Below are positions 46,440 through 58,300 of a DNA stretch of 64,000 nt, piece after piece. The DNA lies in assembly GCA_012932295.1 (NCBI GenBank), contig JAAONU010000123.1, positions 372,001 through 436,000 of the forward strand. Direction: 5' to 3'. The stretch comes from Cyclina sinensis. Its lineage: Eukaryota > Mollusca > Bivalvia > Venerida > Veneridae. The position numbers and the translations under genes are program-made. Below the pieces are notes generated by a model. That model saw only the letters and a program-made list of their open reading frames with translations, searched no databases and had not been told where the DNA came from. Position 1 is the first letter of the stretch, and each line of letters begins with the position of its first letter.

Positions 46440-46500
46440 ACGAGTGATTCGAACGTTCGGACGTTCGAATGCAAAATGATCCGAACATTCGAATGCTAAA
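46440..46500. repeat. TTCGAACGTTCG palindrome cluster
   Basis: GATTCGAACGTTCGG, ACGTTCGAATGC and ACATTCGAATGC follow one another within 60 bp, 170 bp after the stop of the small membrane-protein gene. It could be 3' UTR structure or a short degenerate repeat. Confidence 0.5.
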
Positions 46501-47416
46501 ATGAACAAATTTTGCCATCCCTAGTGTAAAGTATACGAGTAAATGAAAGTAATGTTATCCGTTTAAAACTTTGGAACATGTTTTTTTTCTGTTTGTTTAA
46601 ATATAGCAAATATAAGCAGGCATGTCGATTGCTTTCAAGACTTTGGCTTTGTAAACACTGATGAGGATATCTGTTAAACAAATTGAACCATGTGGAGTTT
46701 GCATGATACATTAGGCATTGCTAAGTAAGCAAGTAGTTTTGCATTTCATGATGATTAAATTTGCACTTACCTGTATTCCTGTAATGGCAGTCCTCTCGAA
46801 GGTAGTCTTGGACACACTGTCATATATATCATCTCATGACAACAAATATGCTATGCATTGGCTGAAAAGTTACACGCGAATCAGGCCGGTCAGGTACATT
46901 TTATTTTAACCAGTTGTAAAGTGTCTGGATAATGAGACAAACATATGCTAACTCCACATGTCTTTTCTTCTCTCTGATTTTGTAAATAATTGTGAATATG
47001 ATAAAAGATCTTCAGTCCTTTCAAATCTTTCGCAACTTTTTGCAATACACACATGTCAGCAGCTGAACTTTCATTTACGAATGACTACAGATCTTGAGCT
47101 ATTATGATATTACTCGATCTATTACACTGATGTTTCAACTTCTGTATATCCTCAAACACGCTACACGTACCGGAGATTGTGTTTTTCTGTCAGACTGACT
47201 TCTGTGCTTCTTATCTGCCAAGTTTTTAGTAATGGTGCACTAACTTCAGCAAAAGTAAAGACTGATGAAACTGTAAAATTTGTTGCTTATTTATTATAGT
47301 TAGTAAAAAACATAGTTTTAAGGAATAAGGCAATGTAAAGGGTCTACATTGTTTAGTTTAAACTTATTTATTTTACATTGATTGGGATGAAAGTTCCTAA
47401 AACTTATATTTTTATC
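46501..47416. other. 3' flank / intergenic, no gene seen
   Basis: Single-copy-looking sequence after the small membrane-protein gene. No coding exon or clear repeat is supported. Confidence 0.4.
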
Positions 47417-47540
47417 TCCTCTCAATGACTGCTATCTGGGTTCAAGCCAAAACTCGCGTCGAGAGTGAGGAATGCAGAAAGTCACTGTAGACTCTCGCCC
47501 CTGGTGGGATTCGATCGGAAGCAGGGCACTCAAACCCCAA
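47417..47540 (-). mobile_element. SINE of the 25854 family, reversed
   Basis: Its reverse complement reads CGATCGAATCCCACCAGGGG, then CGAGAGTCT and GAACCCAGATAGCAGTCAT, matching the box B region and body of the SINE at 25854 in order, with moderate divergence. Confidence 0.75.
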
Positions 47541-47669
47541 AAAAACTTCCCGAATGTTTTTGTATGTAAGAAACGCACTACCAAACACTGCTTGTGTTTG
47601 AACACTGTCAATTTCATCTCTGTTTCACCTTTGTTTATGAAAACATCTCTGATTTTCAGCCTTAATAAC

Positions 47670-48273
47670 ACAAGGGCGATTAGTGATCACATGTGTCGCC
47701 TGATGATAGCCAATTAAGCAGTTGTATTGAGAGGTGATTGGACAGTTTGTTGGCTAAAACGCATTTTTTTATTTTTTATTCAAGGGCCATAACTCAGCCA
47801 AAAATCTTTCAACTCAAAAACCCGTTAGATATGTGCAAGTATTTCAGGTACTGATCAATCCTGTAACATCTCATTCAAATTGCTTTAGTAGTATAAGAGA
47901 AGTAGTCCGGACAAACTTTAAAAATAAAAATCATTAAAGGGCCATAACTCTGACAAAAATCATTGAACCGGAAAATGCCAATAACATGCACAACTTGACT
48001 TGGTACTGATCATTCCTGTAAAGTTTGGATGAAATCGCTCCAGTAGTTTCTGAGGAGTAGTCCGGACAAGTTTTGTGACAGACGGACAGACAGACAGATG
48101 GACAGACAGACAGACGATGGAGAAATGATCCCTATATGTCACGGCTCCTTTGTAGCATGTTGCAGCTACTGTGAAGCCTGCAACACAAAAATCATTATTT
48201 GGCCAGATGGACGGACGGACAGACGACGAAGAAGTGATCCTTATAGGTAGCGCTACTTTGTAGCAGACGACAC
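47670..48273 (-). mobile_element. CTTGT-end element, minus orientation
   Basis: Read on the minus strand it starts GTGTCGTCTGCTACAAAG after TTTTT and ends GGCGACACATGTGATCAC...CCCTTGT. It is the same family as 34523-35326 and 38586-39062. It contains two (GTCC)n/(TCTG)n tracts and two start-like segments, so the 5' part is duplicated. It has no coding capacity. Confidence 0.8.
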
Positions 48274-48628
48274 AAAAATGATTATGACTGTTTCATCACA
48301 ATATCATAGTAAAAGGTCACTGGAATGACCAGCCGTTTAAATATAAACAGATACGACAATGTCAAAGACGACTCGCCATCTCTCTTCACACTGGTCTAAA
48401 GACACCAATGCACACGTTGATTACGTATTACAGCCACAAACGTGTTTGCATTCATTACTTTACTTTGCTCTAGTGTGGTAAAAATTTGAGCTATAAGCTT
48501 GTAAAGTATAACAGGACTGCAGGCCAACTACTGTTTTGCTTCATGAAAGAATAATTAGACTTTGTTTGCCAGAATATGGCATACACTTGAACCATGAAGA
48601 TATAAATGTTGTAAGATAACAACACATA
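48274..48628. other. Intergenic, nothing recognised
   Basis: About 355 bp of AT-rich sequence between two repeat elements, with no supported gene. Confidence 0.4.
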
Positions 48629-49179
48629 ACAACAGGGCCATGATGGCCCTAGATCCCTCAGCTGAATACTTTGCATTTGGGTCTGCTGTTGAGTAAACAT
48701 CAGAAGCTTTTAAAGGTTCTCCCTATATAAATCTATATGAATTCAGGCTAGAGCCAATTTTCACCCATTCCGCAAGGAGCATAATTTGAATAAACTTGAT
48801 AGAGCTAGCTGATGCTCTAAGCAAAATATCTCAGTGTTAGGCCTTGTGGTTTCAGACAATGAGATTTTTTAAGCCTTCCCTTTAAAAGCCTATGTAAAAC
48901 AAGAAGCGCCGCAATGCAACCAAACCAGATTTTCAACAACCAAGTATTGATGTGACAGGAATTAGGAAGAAATATGGCAGTGAAGAAAAAATGATGCTGT
49001 TATTTTGGTACCAATCAGAACGTTGGTTTCAATAGTTCAAAATAAAAATAACCAGATACCTGAGTAGCAATGCAAGGCTGTATTTTCATGTAAGCTACAC
49101 ACATGCTAAGTTGAGTATCAATAGGTCAAAGTGTGCTGAAGTTATTGAGTAGAAGCTGAAAATTCTATTGTAAGCAAGT

Positions 49180-50880
49180 GACTTTGACCTTGCTCCCAGA
49201 TATCTAAGTAGCAATCCCAAGCTGCATCTTAATATAAGCTACCCACACAACAAGTTTGGTGTCAATAGGTCAATGCAAACTCAAGTTATTTAGTGAAAAC
49301 TGAATTTCTTTTTTAAGCAACAGTGACCTTGATCTTGTTCACAGACCTGGGTAGCAATCCAAAGTTGCATCTGGATATAAGCTACCCAGATTTATATAAG
49401 CTACTAAATTTTGTGTCAATAGGTCTAAGCAAACTCAAGTTATTATGCGGTGACTTAATTTCTAATTTTAGCAACAGTGACCTAGACCTTCATCAAAGAC
49501 ATCTGGGTAGCAATCCCAAGCTGCCTCTTGAATTTCTATTTTTAGCCAAAGCAAACACTAGTTATTGAGCGGAAACAGAATTTCTATTTTTAGCAACAAT
49601 GACCTTGACCTTGATCACAGACTCCTGGGTAGCACTCTCGAGTAGCGTCTTGATGTAAGCTACTCACACACCAAGTTTGGTGTCAATAGGTCTCAGCAAA
49701 CTGAAGTAATTACGTGGAAACAGAATTTCTATCTTTAGCAACATTGACCTTGACCTTGATCACAGACACCTGAGGAGCAATCTCAAGTAGTGTCTTGATA
49801 TAAGCTACCCACACACCAAGTTTGGCGTCAATAGGTCTCAGCAAACTGAAGTAATTATGTGGAAACAGAATTTCTATCTTTAGCAACATTGACCTTGACC
49901 TTGATCACATACACCTGGGTAGCAATCTCAAGTAGTGTCTTGATATAAGCTACCCACACACCAAGTTTGGTTTCAATAGGTCTCAGCAAACTGAAGTAAT
50001 TACGTGAAAACTGAATTTCTATTTTTAGCAACAGTGACCTTGATCACAGACACCTGGGTAGCAATCTCAAGCTACCTCTTGATATCAGCTACCCATACAC
50101 CAAGTTTGGCGTCAATAGGCCAAAGCAAAGTAAAGTTATTAAGAGGAAACTGAATTTCTATTTTTAGCAACAGTGACCTTGACCTTGATCACAGACACCT
50201 GGGTAGCAATCTCAAGCTACCTCTTGATATTAGCTACCCATACACCAAGTTTGGCGTCAATAGGCGAAAGCAAACTCAAGTTATTGAGCGGAAACTGAAT
50301 TTCTATTTTTAGCAAAAGTGACCTTGACCTTGATTAAAGACACCTTGGTAGCAATCCCAAGCTGCCTTTTGATATAAGTTACCCATACACCAAGTTTGGC
50401 CTCAATAGGCCAAAGCAAACTAGAGTTATTTAGCGGAAACTGAATTTCTATTTTTAGCAACAGAGTCCTTGACCTTGATCACAGACATCTGGGTAGCAAT
50501 CCCAAGCTGCCTCTTGATAAAAGCTACCCATATACCAAACTTTGTGTCAATAGGCCAAAGCAAACTCAAGTCATAGAGGGGAAACTGATTTACTATTTTT
50601 AGCAACAGTGACCTTGACCTTGAACAGACATCTGGGTAGCAATCTTAAGCTGCCTCTTGATATAAGCTACCCATACACCAAGTTTGGCATCAATAGGTCA
50701 AAGCAAACTAGAGTTATTGAGCGGAAACTGATCTTCTAGTTTTAGCAACAGTGACATTGACCTTGATCAAAGACACCTTGGTAGCAATCCCAAGCTGCCT
50801 CTTGATATAAGCTACCCATACGCCAAGTTTGGCATCAATAGGCCAAAGCAAACTCAAGTTATTGAGCAGAAACCAAAAGT
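49180..50880. repeat. ~145-bp tandem array, about 11 units
   Basis: Each unit carries TTTTTAGCAACAGTGACC, CACCTGGGTAGCAATC, ATATAAGCTACCCA and CCAAGTTTGGCGTCAATAGG. Starts near 49579, 49726, 49869, 50017, 50155, 50299, 50445 and 50591 give a spacing of 138-148 bp. Confidence 0.85.
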
Positions 50881-50949
50881 TGAGGCCCGCCCGCCCGCCG
50901 ACTTCAGCATTACAATAACCAGTTTTTGTTGAAAACTTGGTTAATAAAG

Positions 50950-53900
50950 AGTGACCCCGGGACAGGGCCATTAATGACCAGGGCTTAATTTACACAATCT
51001 TGGTAGAGGACCTCTAGCTGATGTTCCATGCAAAAATCTTAGCTCTTGGCTTTGTGGTTTCAGACAAGATTATTTAATTTCCTATACCAGGCCATATAAA
51101 ATTATATGACCCCCAGGGTACAGCTAATTTTGACCCAAGAGGCATAACCTGAACATACTTCAAAGAGGACCTCTTTCTGATGCTCCATTAAAAATATCTT
51201 AAGTTCAAGGCTTTGTGGTATCAGACCAGAAGATTTTATAAGGCTTTCCCTATTTAAGCCATTGTAATATAAACTGACTCTGGGATAGAGTCAATTTTGA
51301 CCAAGGTGCATATTTTGAACAAATCTGGTAGAGGACCTCTAGCTTCTGCTTAATGCAAAATATTTAAGCTCTAGGCCTTGTGGTTTTAATGTCTTCCGTA
51401 AAATAGTGACCTCCAGGGCAAGGCTATTAATTACCCAAGGGGCATTATTTGAACAATCTTAGTAGACGACCACCAGATGAAGCGCCATGTAAAAAAATCT
51501 TAGGTCTAATATTTACGGTTTCTCACAAGAAGATTTTGAAGAGCAAATACTTTGCACAAATAGGATCCCCGGGGAGGGGCCAATTCTGACCCCAGAGAAA
51601 TAATTTGAAAAAACTTGATACAGATTCTTTGGCTGATGCGCTATGCAAAATATCTAAGTTCTAGGCCTTGTGGTTTTAGACAAGAAGATTGTTTTGAGGT
51701 ATTCCCTCTGTAAGCCTATTTAAAATCAAGTGACCCATGTGGCACTTCTACTGATGACCTAAAGACCTTAATTTGAACAATCTTAATAGTGAAGGACCTC
51801 CAGATTATTCTCAATGCAAAAAATCTTATGTCTAAAATTTACTGTTTCTCACAAGAAGATTTTTAAAGATAAAATATTTTGCACAAATAGGACCCTGGGG
51901 TGGGGCCAATTCTGACCCAGGGGCATAATTTGAAAAACTTGGTGGAGGACCTGTAGTTGATGCTCTATGCAAAAAGTCTAAGTTCTAGGTCTCGTGGTTT
52001 CAGACAAGAAGCTTTTTTAAGTCTTCCATAAATCAGCCTATGTAAAATCAAGTGACCCCTTGGCAAGGCTATTTATGACCCAAGGGGCATTATTTGAACA
52101 ATCTCAGTAGAAGACCTCCTGAAGATGCTGCATGCAAAAAAATCTTATGTCTAAAATTTACTGTTTCTCACAAGAAGATTTTTAAAGATAAAATATTTTG
52201 CACAAATAGGACCTCTGGGGTGGGGCCAATTTTGACCCCAGGGACAAAATTTGTACAAACTTGGTAGAGGATCTCTAGCTGATACTCTATGCAAAATGTC
52301 TAAGTTCTAGGTCATGCGGTTTCAGACAAGAAGACTTTTCTAAGTATTCCCTATATAAGCCTGTTTAAAATAAAGTGACCCCAGGGCTGGACCATTAATG
52401 ACCCCAGGGGCATAATTTGAACAGCCTTGGCAGATGACCTAAAAGTTTAGTGAAAGTTTGGTTGAAATTGAATCAGTTGCGAGCAAGACACTATGATGTA
52501 AGGTAGAGATTTTTTTTAACCTCTGTGAATTTAACCTTGACCCCAGTAACCTCAAACCCCACTAAGTAGTTGCACTCCATGCATGGTACGATATCAAATA
52601 TATCAGTCAATTAATGAAGGCTCCATAACAAAAAGTAGAAATATAAGCCTATGAAAAATAAGGCACCTGGGGCAGGGTCAATTTTGACCTCACAGCCATG
52701 ATGTGAAAAAAAAATTGGTAGAGGTCCACTACACAATACTACAAACCAAAAATTTTAGCATTAGGCCATTTTAGAGAACATTTTAGAATTTTTCACTATA
52801 TAAGCCTATGTAAAATCATTTGGCCCCTGAAGAGGGGTCAATTTTGACCCCGGGGCTATGATTTGAACGAAAGTGGTAGAGGACTACTAGACAATACCAG
52901 ATACCAAATATCTTAGCTCAAAGCCTTGTGGTTTCAGACAAGAAGATTTTTAAAGTTTTCCCTGTATAAGACTATGTAAAATAACGTGGCCCCTGGGGCA
53001 GGGTCAATTTTAACCCTGGGCCATGATTTGAACAAACTTGGTAGAAGCCCCTCAGACAATACTTCATACCAAATATCTTAGCTCTAGGCCTTCTGGTTTC
53101 ATATGTGAAGATTTTTTGAAGTTTTCCCTATATAAGCCTAGTACGTAAACTAATGTGGCCCCTGGGGAGGGGTCAAAGTCATCATTTTAATAAACTTGAT
53201 AGGGGACCACTAGACAATGCTTCATACTAAATATCCCAGCTCTAGGCTCGGCTTCAGAGAAGAAGATTTTTAAAATTTTCAAATCTATTTTTAGCTCCTG
53301 TGGCCTAGATCTGCAATGGACCAGAAGTATTTGAACAACTTTGATAGAGCCTCATGCAAGATACATTCTTGGCAAGTTTTATCCACTTTGGCCAGCTGGT
53401 TTCAGAAGAGATGTCCTTTGAAGTAAATGTGGACGATGGACCCTGAAGGACGACGGACAATCACTGATCCTAAAAACTCACACGAGCACTGAGTGCTTGG
53501 CTTTATGGTTTAAGAAAAGAAGATTTTTTTAAGGTTTTTCCCAATATAAGTCATTTAAAATCAAGTGGCCCCTGGGGAAGGGCCAATTTTAACCCAAGGG
53601 GCATAATTTGAACAAACTTCTTAGAGGACCTCTTGCTGATGCTCCATTAAAAATATCTAAGCTCTAGGCATTGTGGTATTAGACAAGAAGTTTTTTTTTA
53701 GGTTTTGTAAAATCAACTGACCACCGTGACAGGGCCAATTTTGACCACAGGGGTATAATTTGAACAAATTTGGTAGAGATCCACTAGGCAATGCTACATA
53801 CCAAACTTAAGGCTTTGGGCCCTGTGGTTTCAAACAAGATGATTTTGAAAGTTTAAACTTTTTGTTGCCATGGCAACCAGAGTTCTTGATAGAATTCAAT

Positions 53901-53990
53901 TCTTTGAACAACTTTGGTAGAGCTTCATGCAAGGAATATCCCAGGTATGTTTCATCAAAGTTGGCCTTGCGTTATAGGAGGAGAAGTCGT
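50950..53990. repeat. Diverged tandem array related to the 165-bp unit
   Basis: Units repeat 'gaccccaggggcataatttg', 'cttggtagaggacctctagc', 'ctaggccttgtggtttcaga' and 'caagaagattttt'. Unit length varies and copies are diverged, in contrast to the homogeneous relatives at 59940-61560. Confidence 0.8.
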
Positions 53991-54076
53991 TCAAGTCAAA
54001 CTGTCGACGAAAGCCGGACAACCAATGATCCAAAAAGCTCACCCTTGAGCACTTTTGTGCTCCGGTGAGCTAAAAA

Positions 54077-55372
54077 CACATACGTCATTTTTTGTTTCCT
54101 TAATTCTCGACAGCTATAAATGTTCAATATCCACTGAACCTTAACAGACAAAGTTGACAAACACAACTTTATACTTATTTCATTTTACTACTTCATCATT
54201 TAAAATAATATACAATTTGTAAATAGATTAATCTTGTAAATAACCACTGTTCATTATCAAATATGACAAAATATATATCATTTGGAATACAACACATTCT
54301 ATGAAACAATTACATGTATGTCAAAACAATTTTATTTTTCAGTCTAATTTCTTCTAATTTTCACCATTATTCACCCAAACATGTCCCTATCTTTAAAGCA
54401 TTTCATAATGCAGCCAAATGGAATATTTGTAATCAGCAAAAACGGCAAGGCAATGATGCTCTATATGCAGTTAATTTACTTGCTTTGGTAACAAATCTGC
54501 CTTTATAACAAACTTGCCTTGATGAATAAATAAGAAGTTACAAGAAAGAACAAAAACTTTATATGGTTCCTTCAGTTGACTATATTCCAACACAATCAAG
54601 CCTTACTTGATAAAATATAGATGAGACATACTAACTGGTGAAAGTATGTTCCGTCAAATGTTTCTCAAGAAATACTATTCAAAACTGTCCCGTTATTCTG
54701 TTTACGTCAAATTTATTTCATGGACAGATCTGTTGAATTACTTCAGCAGAATTTGAAGATGTTGAATTTCTATTAAATTTCATATTTTTTGCTATATCAT
54801 GACCGTTGTATTGCTTGGACAAAGGGAACTAATCAACTTTAGTAAGGCTGAAATGCTGTTCCTTCTAAGAAGTTTGTATTTTATCCAAGTAAAACATGCC
54901 TGTAGCATACCAACATTGCTCTATTTTTAAACTTGTATTGTTCTAGGGCTAAAAACAAGCATCCAACAAATATTCTAATTACAAAACATCCCCCCACGAT
55001 TTTGTTCAACAATAAAAAAATATCATAATATTTAACAAATATAATCCAGTGCAGGTCTTCACATTTATATACATAAATAACAAAATACAGGGGTTGTGCA
55101 TGAAACCTACAAACCTTCTGATTACATGACACTTGATACATGTACACATGTATACTACTAATGGTGGCAGTCAATCCTGATACACAAATATAAGCCTAAT
55201 TTATTTTTATCAACAAATGGATATCAAGAAGTTGAAAAGAAAAGAATCAGAAAAAAAAGAAAAATGTGTCTTTTGCTTGTATTAATATTAATGAATTGTT
55301 ACATAAGAATGCACAATTTGTCTTATCACATATTGCACCAATATCACTTTGCTAGAAACCTTTCAAACCGGT
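54077..55372 (-). other. 3' flank of WASHC1, no gene seen
   Basis: AT-rich sequence downstream of the WASHC1 stop on the minus strand. AATAAA on the minus strand at 55205-55200 lies about 170 bp after the stop and is the best polyadenylation candidate. No other exon is supported. Confidence 0.45.
55200..55205 (-). promoter_or_regulatory. Probable WASHC1 polyadenylation signal AATAAA
   Basis: TTTATT on the plus strand, 168 bp beyond the WASHC1 stop codon, within a T/A-rich stretch. Confidence 0.45.
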
Positions 55373-58300
55373 TTATTCCCAGTCACCTTCATCGTCACCA
55401 TGGTCAGCACTTTCTTCTGGTTTTGGAGGGGAGGGAATCATTGAGGATATTTTATCCATAGCTCCTCCTACACCACCACTCTCACTTTTCTCTCCGCCCC
55501 CTTCTCCAGGTTTACCTGATCCAGATATACCTTTTCTTCTCATTGTCAATTTAGCAAATAAATCACTCATTAAATCTCCGCCTCCTGAACTAGCACCTGC
55601 TGTACTCTGCTTCTCTTCTTTTTTCTTCTTTTTCCTTTCATCTCTTTTATCTTTAGCATTCTTTAGTCCAGCCCCTGTCATGCCACCAGCTTTTCTAATG
55701 GCATCCATTAAACTAGCACGCCCTCCACCCTCTGTTACCACTGGTGGTATTTCGGCACTAGGGGGAGGAGGTGGTGGGGGTGCTCCTCCTGGAGGTGGAG
55801 GTGGTGGTGGGGCACCACCTGGTGGTGGGGGACCTGAAATAAAGGAACTTCTATAAAATGGTGTTCTTACACAGTAGTTTAGTGGTATTTGTATTTCATT
55901 TGAATGAAGTAGTCATTACGTTATTACAAGAACATAGAGAGAGGCTGACTGCAATTGAAAATAATCAATACTGAAACACAAGAAAGAACTTCAAAAATTA
56001 CCTTTTCACAAATTTACAGAATTAGGTCTACTCTAGCATTCAATATTCATAATTTCTGCAACATCAAAAAACAAGAGGATCATGATAGCCCTGGATCGCT
56101 CACCTGAATACTTTGGGTATACTTTGGGTCTGCTGTTTAGAAAACTTCAGAAGCCTTTTTTAAGGTTCTCCCTATATAAGTCTATATGACTTAAAGTTAC
56201 TCTAGGGGTAGAGCCAATCTTCACCCAGTGGGCATAATTTGAAAAAACTTGATAGAGGACCTCTAGCTGATGTTCTATGCAAAACGTCTAAGTTCTAGGC
56301 CTTGTGGTTTCAAACAAGAAGATTTTAAAGTCTTCCCTTTATCAGCCTATGTAAAATCAAATGACCTGAGGGCTGGGCCATTAATGACTATAGGTGCTTA
56401 ATTTAAACAATCTTGGTAGAGGACCTCCACATGATGCTCCATGCAAAGAAATCTTTGGTCTAAAATTTACAGTCTGTCACAAGATTTTTAAAGGTTAAAT
56501 ATTTTGCACAAATAGGACCCCCAGGGTGGGGCTAGGTTTTCCCCAAGTGACATAATTTGATCTAACATGGTAGAGGACCTCTAGCTGATGCTCTATGCAA
56601 AATGTCTAGGTCTTGTGGTTTCAGACAAGAATACTTTTTGAAGTCTTCCTTATAAAGCCTATGTAAAATCAAGTGACCCCAGGGCCGGGCCATTAATGAC
56701 CCCAGGGGCATAATTTGAACAACCTTGGCAGGGGACATTGAGCTGACACTCAACGTGAAAACTCTTAGGCCTTGGCTTTGTGGTTTCAGATAAAAAGATT
56801 TTTAAAGGTTTTTCCTCAATAAGTCTATTAAAACAAGAGCCACTGCAAGTTGAAGTAAGAAGACAATACATCCATTAATAGCAAAGATATTGCCAATTTT
56901 AGCACCATCAAGGTCATACTTGAAATATTCAACATGTTGGTTTTGTTCTCAGTGTTGTTTTGTTCTTGATAGAATTCAATCCTTGGAGCAATTTTGGTAG
57001 AGATTCATGCAAGGAATATCCACGGCATGTTTGGTCAGTTGGCATAGCAGTATAGGAGGAGAAATCGTTCAAGTCAAATTGTTGACAATGCACAACGAAC
57101 ACGGTCAGACAATCAATAATCACAAAAGCTCACCCTTGAGCACTTCATGCTCAGGTGAGCTAAAAATTGATATATTCTGAAATTTCAAGAGGAAATACAA
57201 ACCTGGTGGGGGAGGAGGTGGTGGGGCCCCAGCTGGGGGTGGTGGAGGGGGTGGTGGGGCCTCAACTGGAGGTGGTGGGGGTCCTGCTGGTGGTGGTGGG
57301 GCACCACCTCCTGTAGCAGGACCAGCAGGCAGAGGCCCAGTCTCTGATACAACTGATGGCAGCTCAGGCATGTTACTGCCCATCACTGATGGTGCAATGG
57401 AGCTACCAAGGTCAGCACTGTATGTTACATCATCAGCAACCCCTGAAACAAAAGACAATTTAATTGTTTCTTATAGGATGATATTTATTTTACATCAATT
57501 TGGAAAGAAGTTTTTGCAACTTTGTAAGTACACAATAATTATATAGTAATTTAAGCATGAAAAAGGAATCAAGGAAAATTTGGTCTCTCTACTGAAATGA
57601 CCATTCCTGCATTTCAACAAAGCCATGGACTTGAACATGTCTTGTTATGACCATTAAGTTTGAACCTAAGGTGAACTTTGTGATGATCAAAGTATCAGTT
57701 TGAGTTATCAATCACATTTTAAAATTTTTATGTTTTTATTATCTGTTCTCTCATGAACACACAAGAAATCAGCAATACCATGAAACGTTTTTTTTTGGTT
57801 TGTTTTTTTCAACAGTATCAAAAAGTTTGAGCAATAACTTGTCCAAAGTTTTCTAGTAATCATGTGCATGTACATTGTGCACAGTGGAGAATGTCCTCAA
57901 GGAACAACTGAACTAGCATGATCAAGCACTGAAAGGATCTTCATGAAAAAAATTTATACACGATAATAATAATACAATCATTGTTTATTTCAACTAAATG
58001 AATTAATTACCGACAGCAGAACATTATGCTTTATGACAACCTATAGACTTCTGTTAAGTAAAGAAATGTATACCCCTTCATAGCTGTATGAAAAGACTAT
58101 ACAGTTATGAAGATTATTACATCAGTTCACTGTTTGGTGTTCACACTACTCCACAAGCACACTTCAGCTTAGCAGCTTAGTTTCTATAACCTTACTCTAA
58201 GAAGCATAATATTGTTTGCAACACTGATGAAAAATTAAGGCACTAATTTTTAAGTAGAACTGATATCTTTCTATCACATTGTAAAAAATGTACTGTTATG

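Larger units (their letters stand above)
48629..54076. mobile_element. 5.4 kb composite tandem-repeat element
   Basis: The left end is ACAACAGGGCCATGATGGCCCT, given here as ACAAC plus the GGGCC palindrome. The right end is GAGCACTTTTGTGCTC, then CGGTGAGCTAAAAA. It carries two unrelated tandem families in series: ~145-bp units (about 49180-50880) and diverged ~200-bp units (about 50950-53990). A shared TCTATTTTTAGCTC module lies near 53280. It contains no gene: the short frames are repeat by-products. It may be two elements fused end to end, since a 'cccgcccgcccg' tract at 50887 marks the change of family. Confidence 0.65.
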
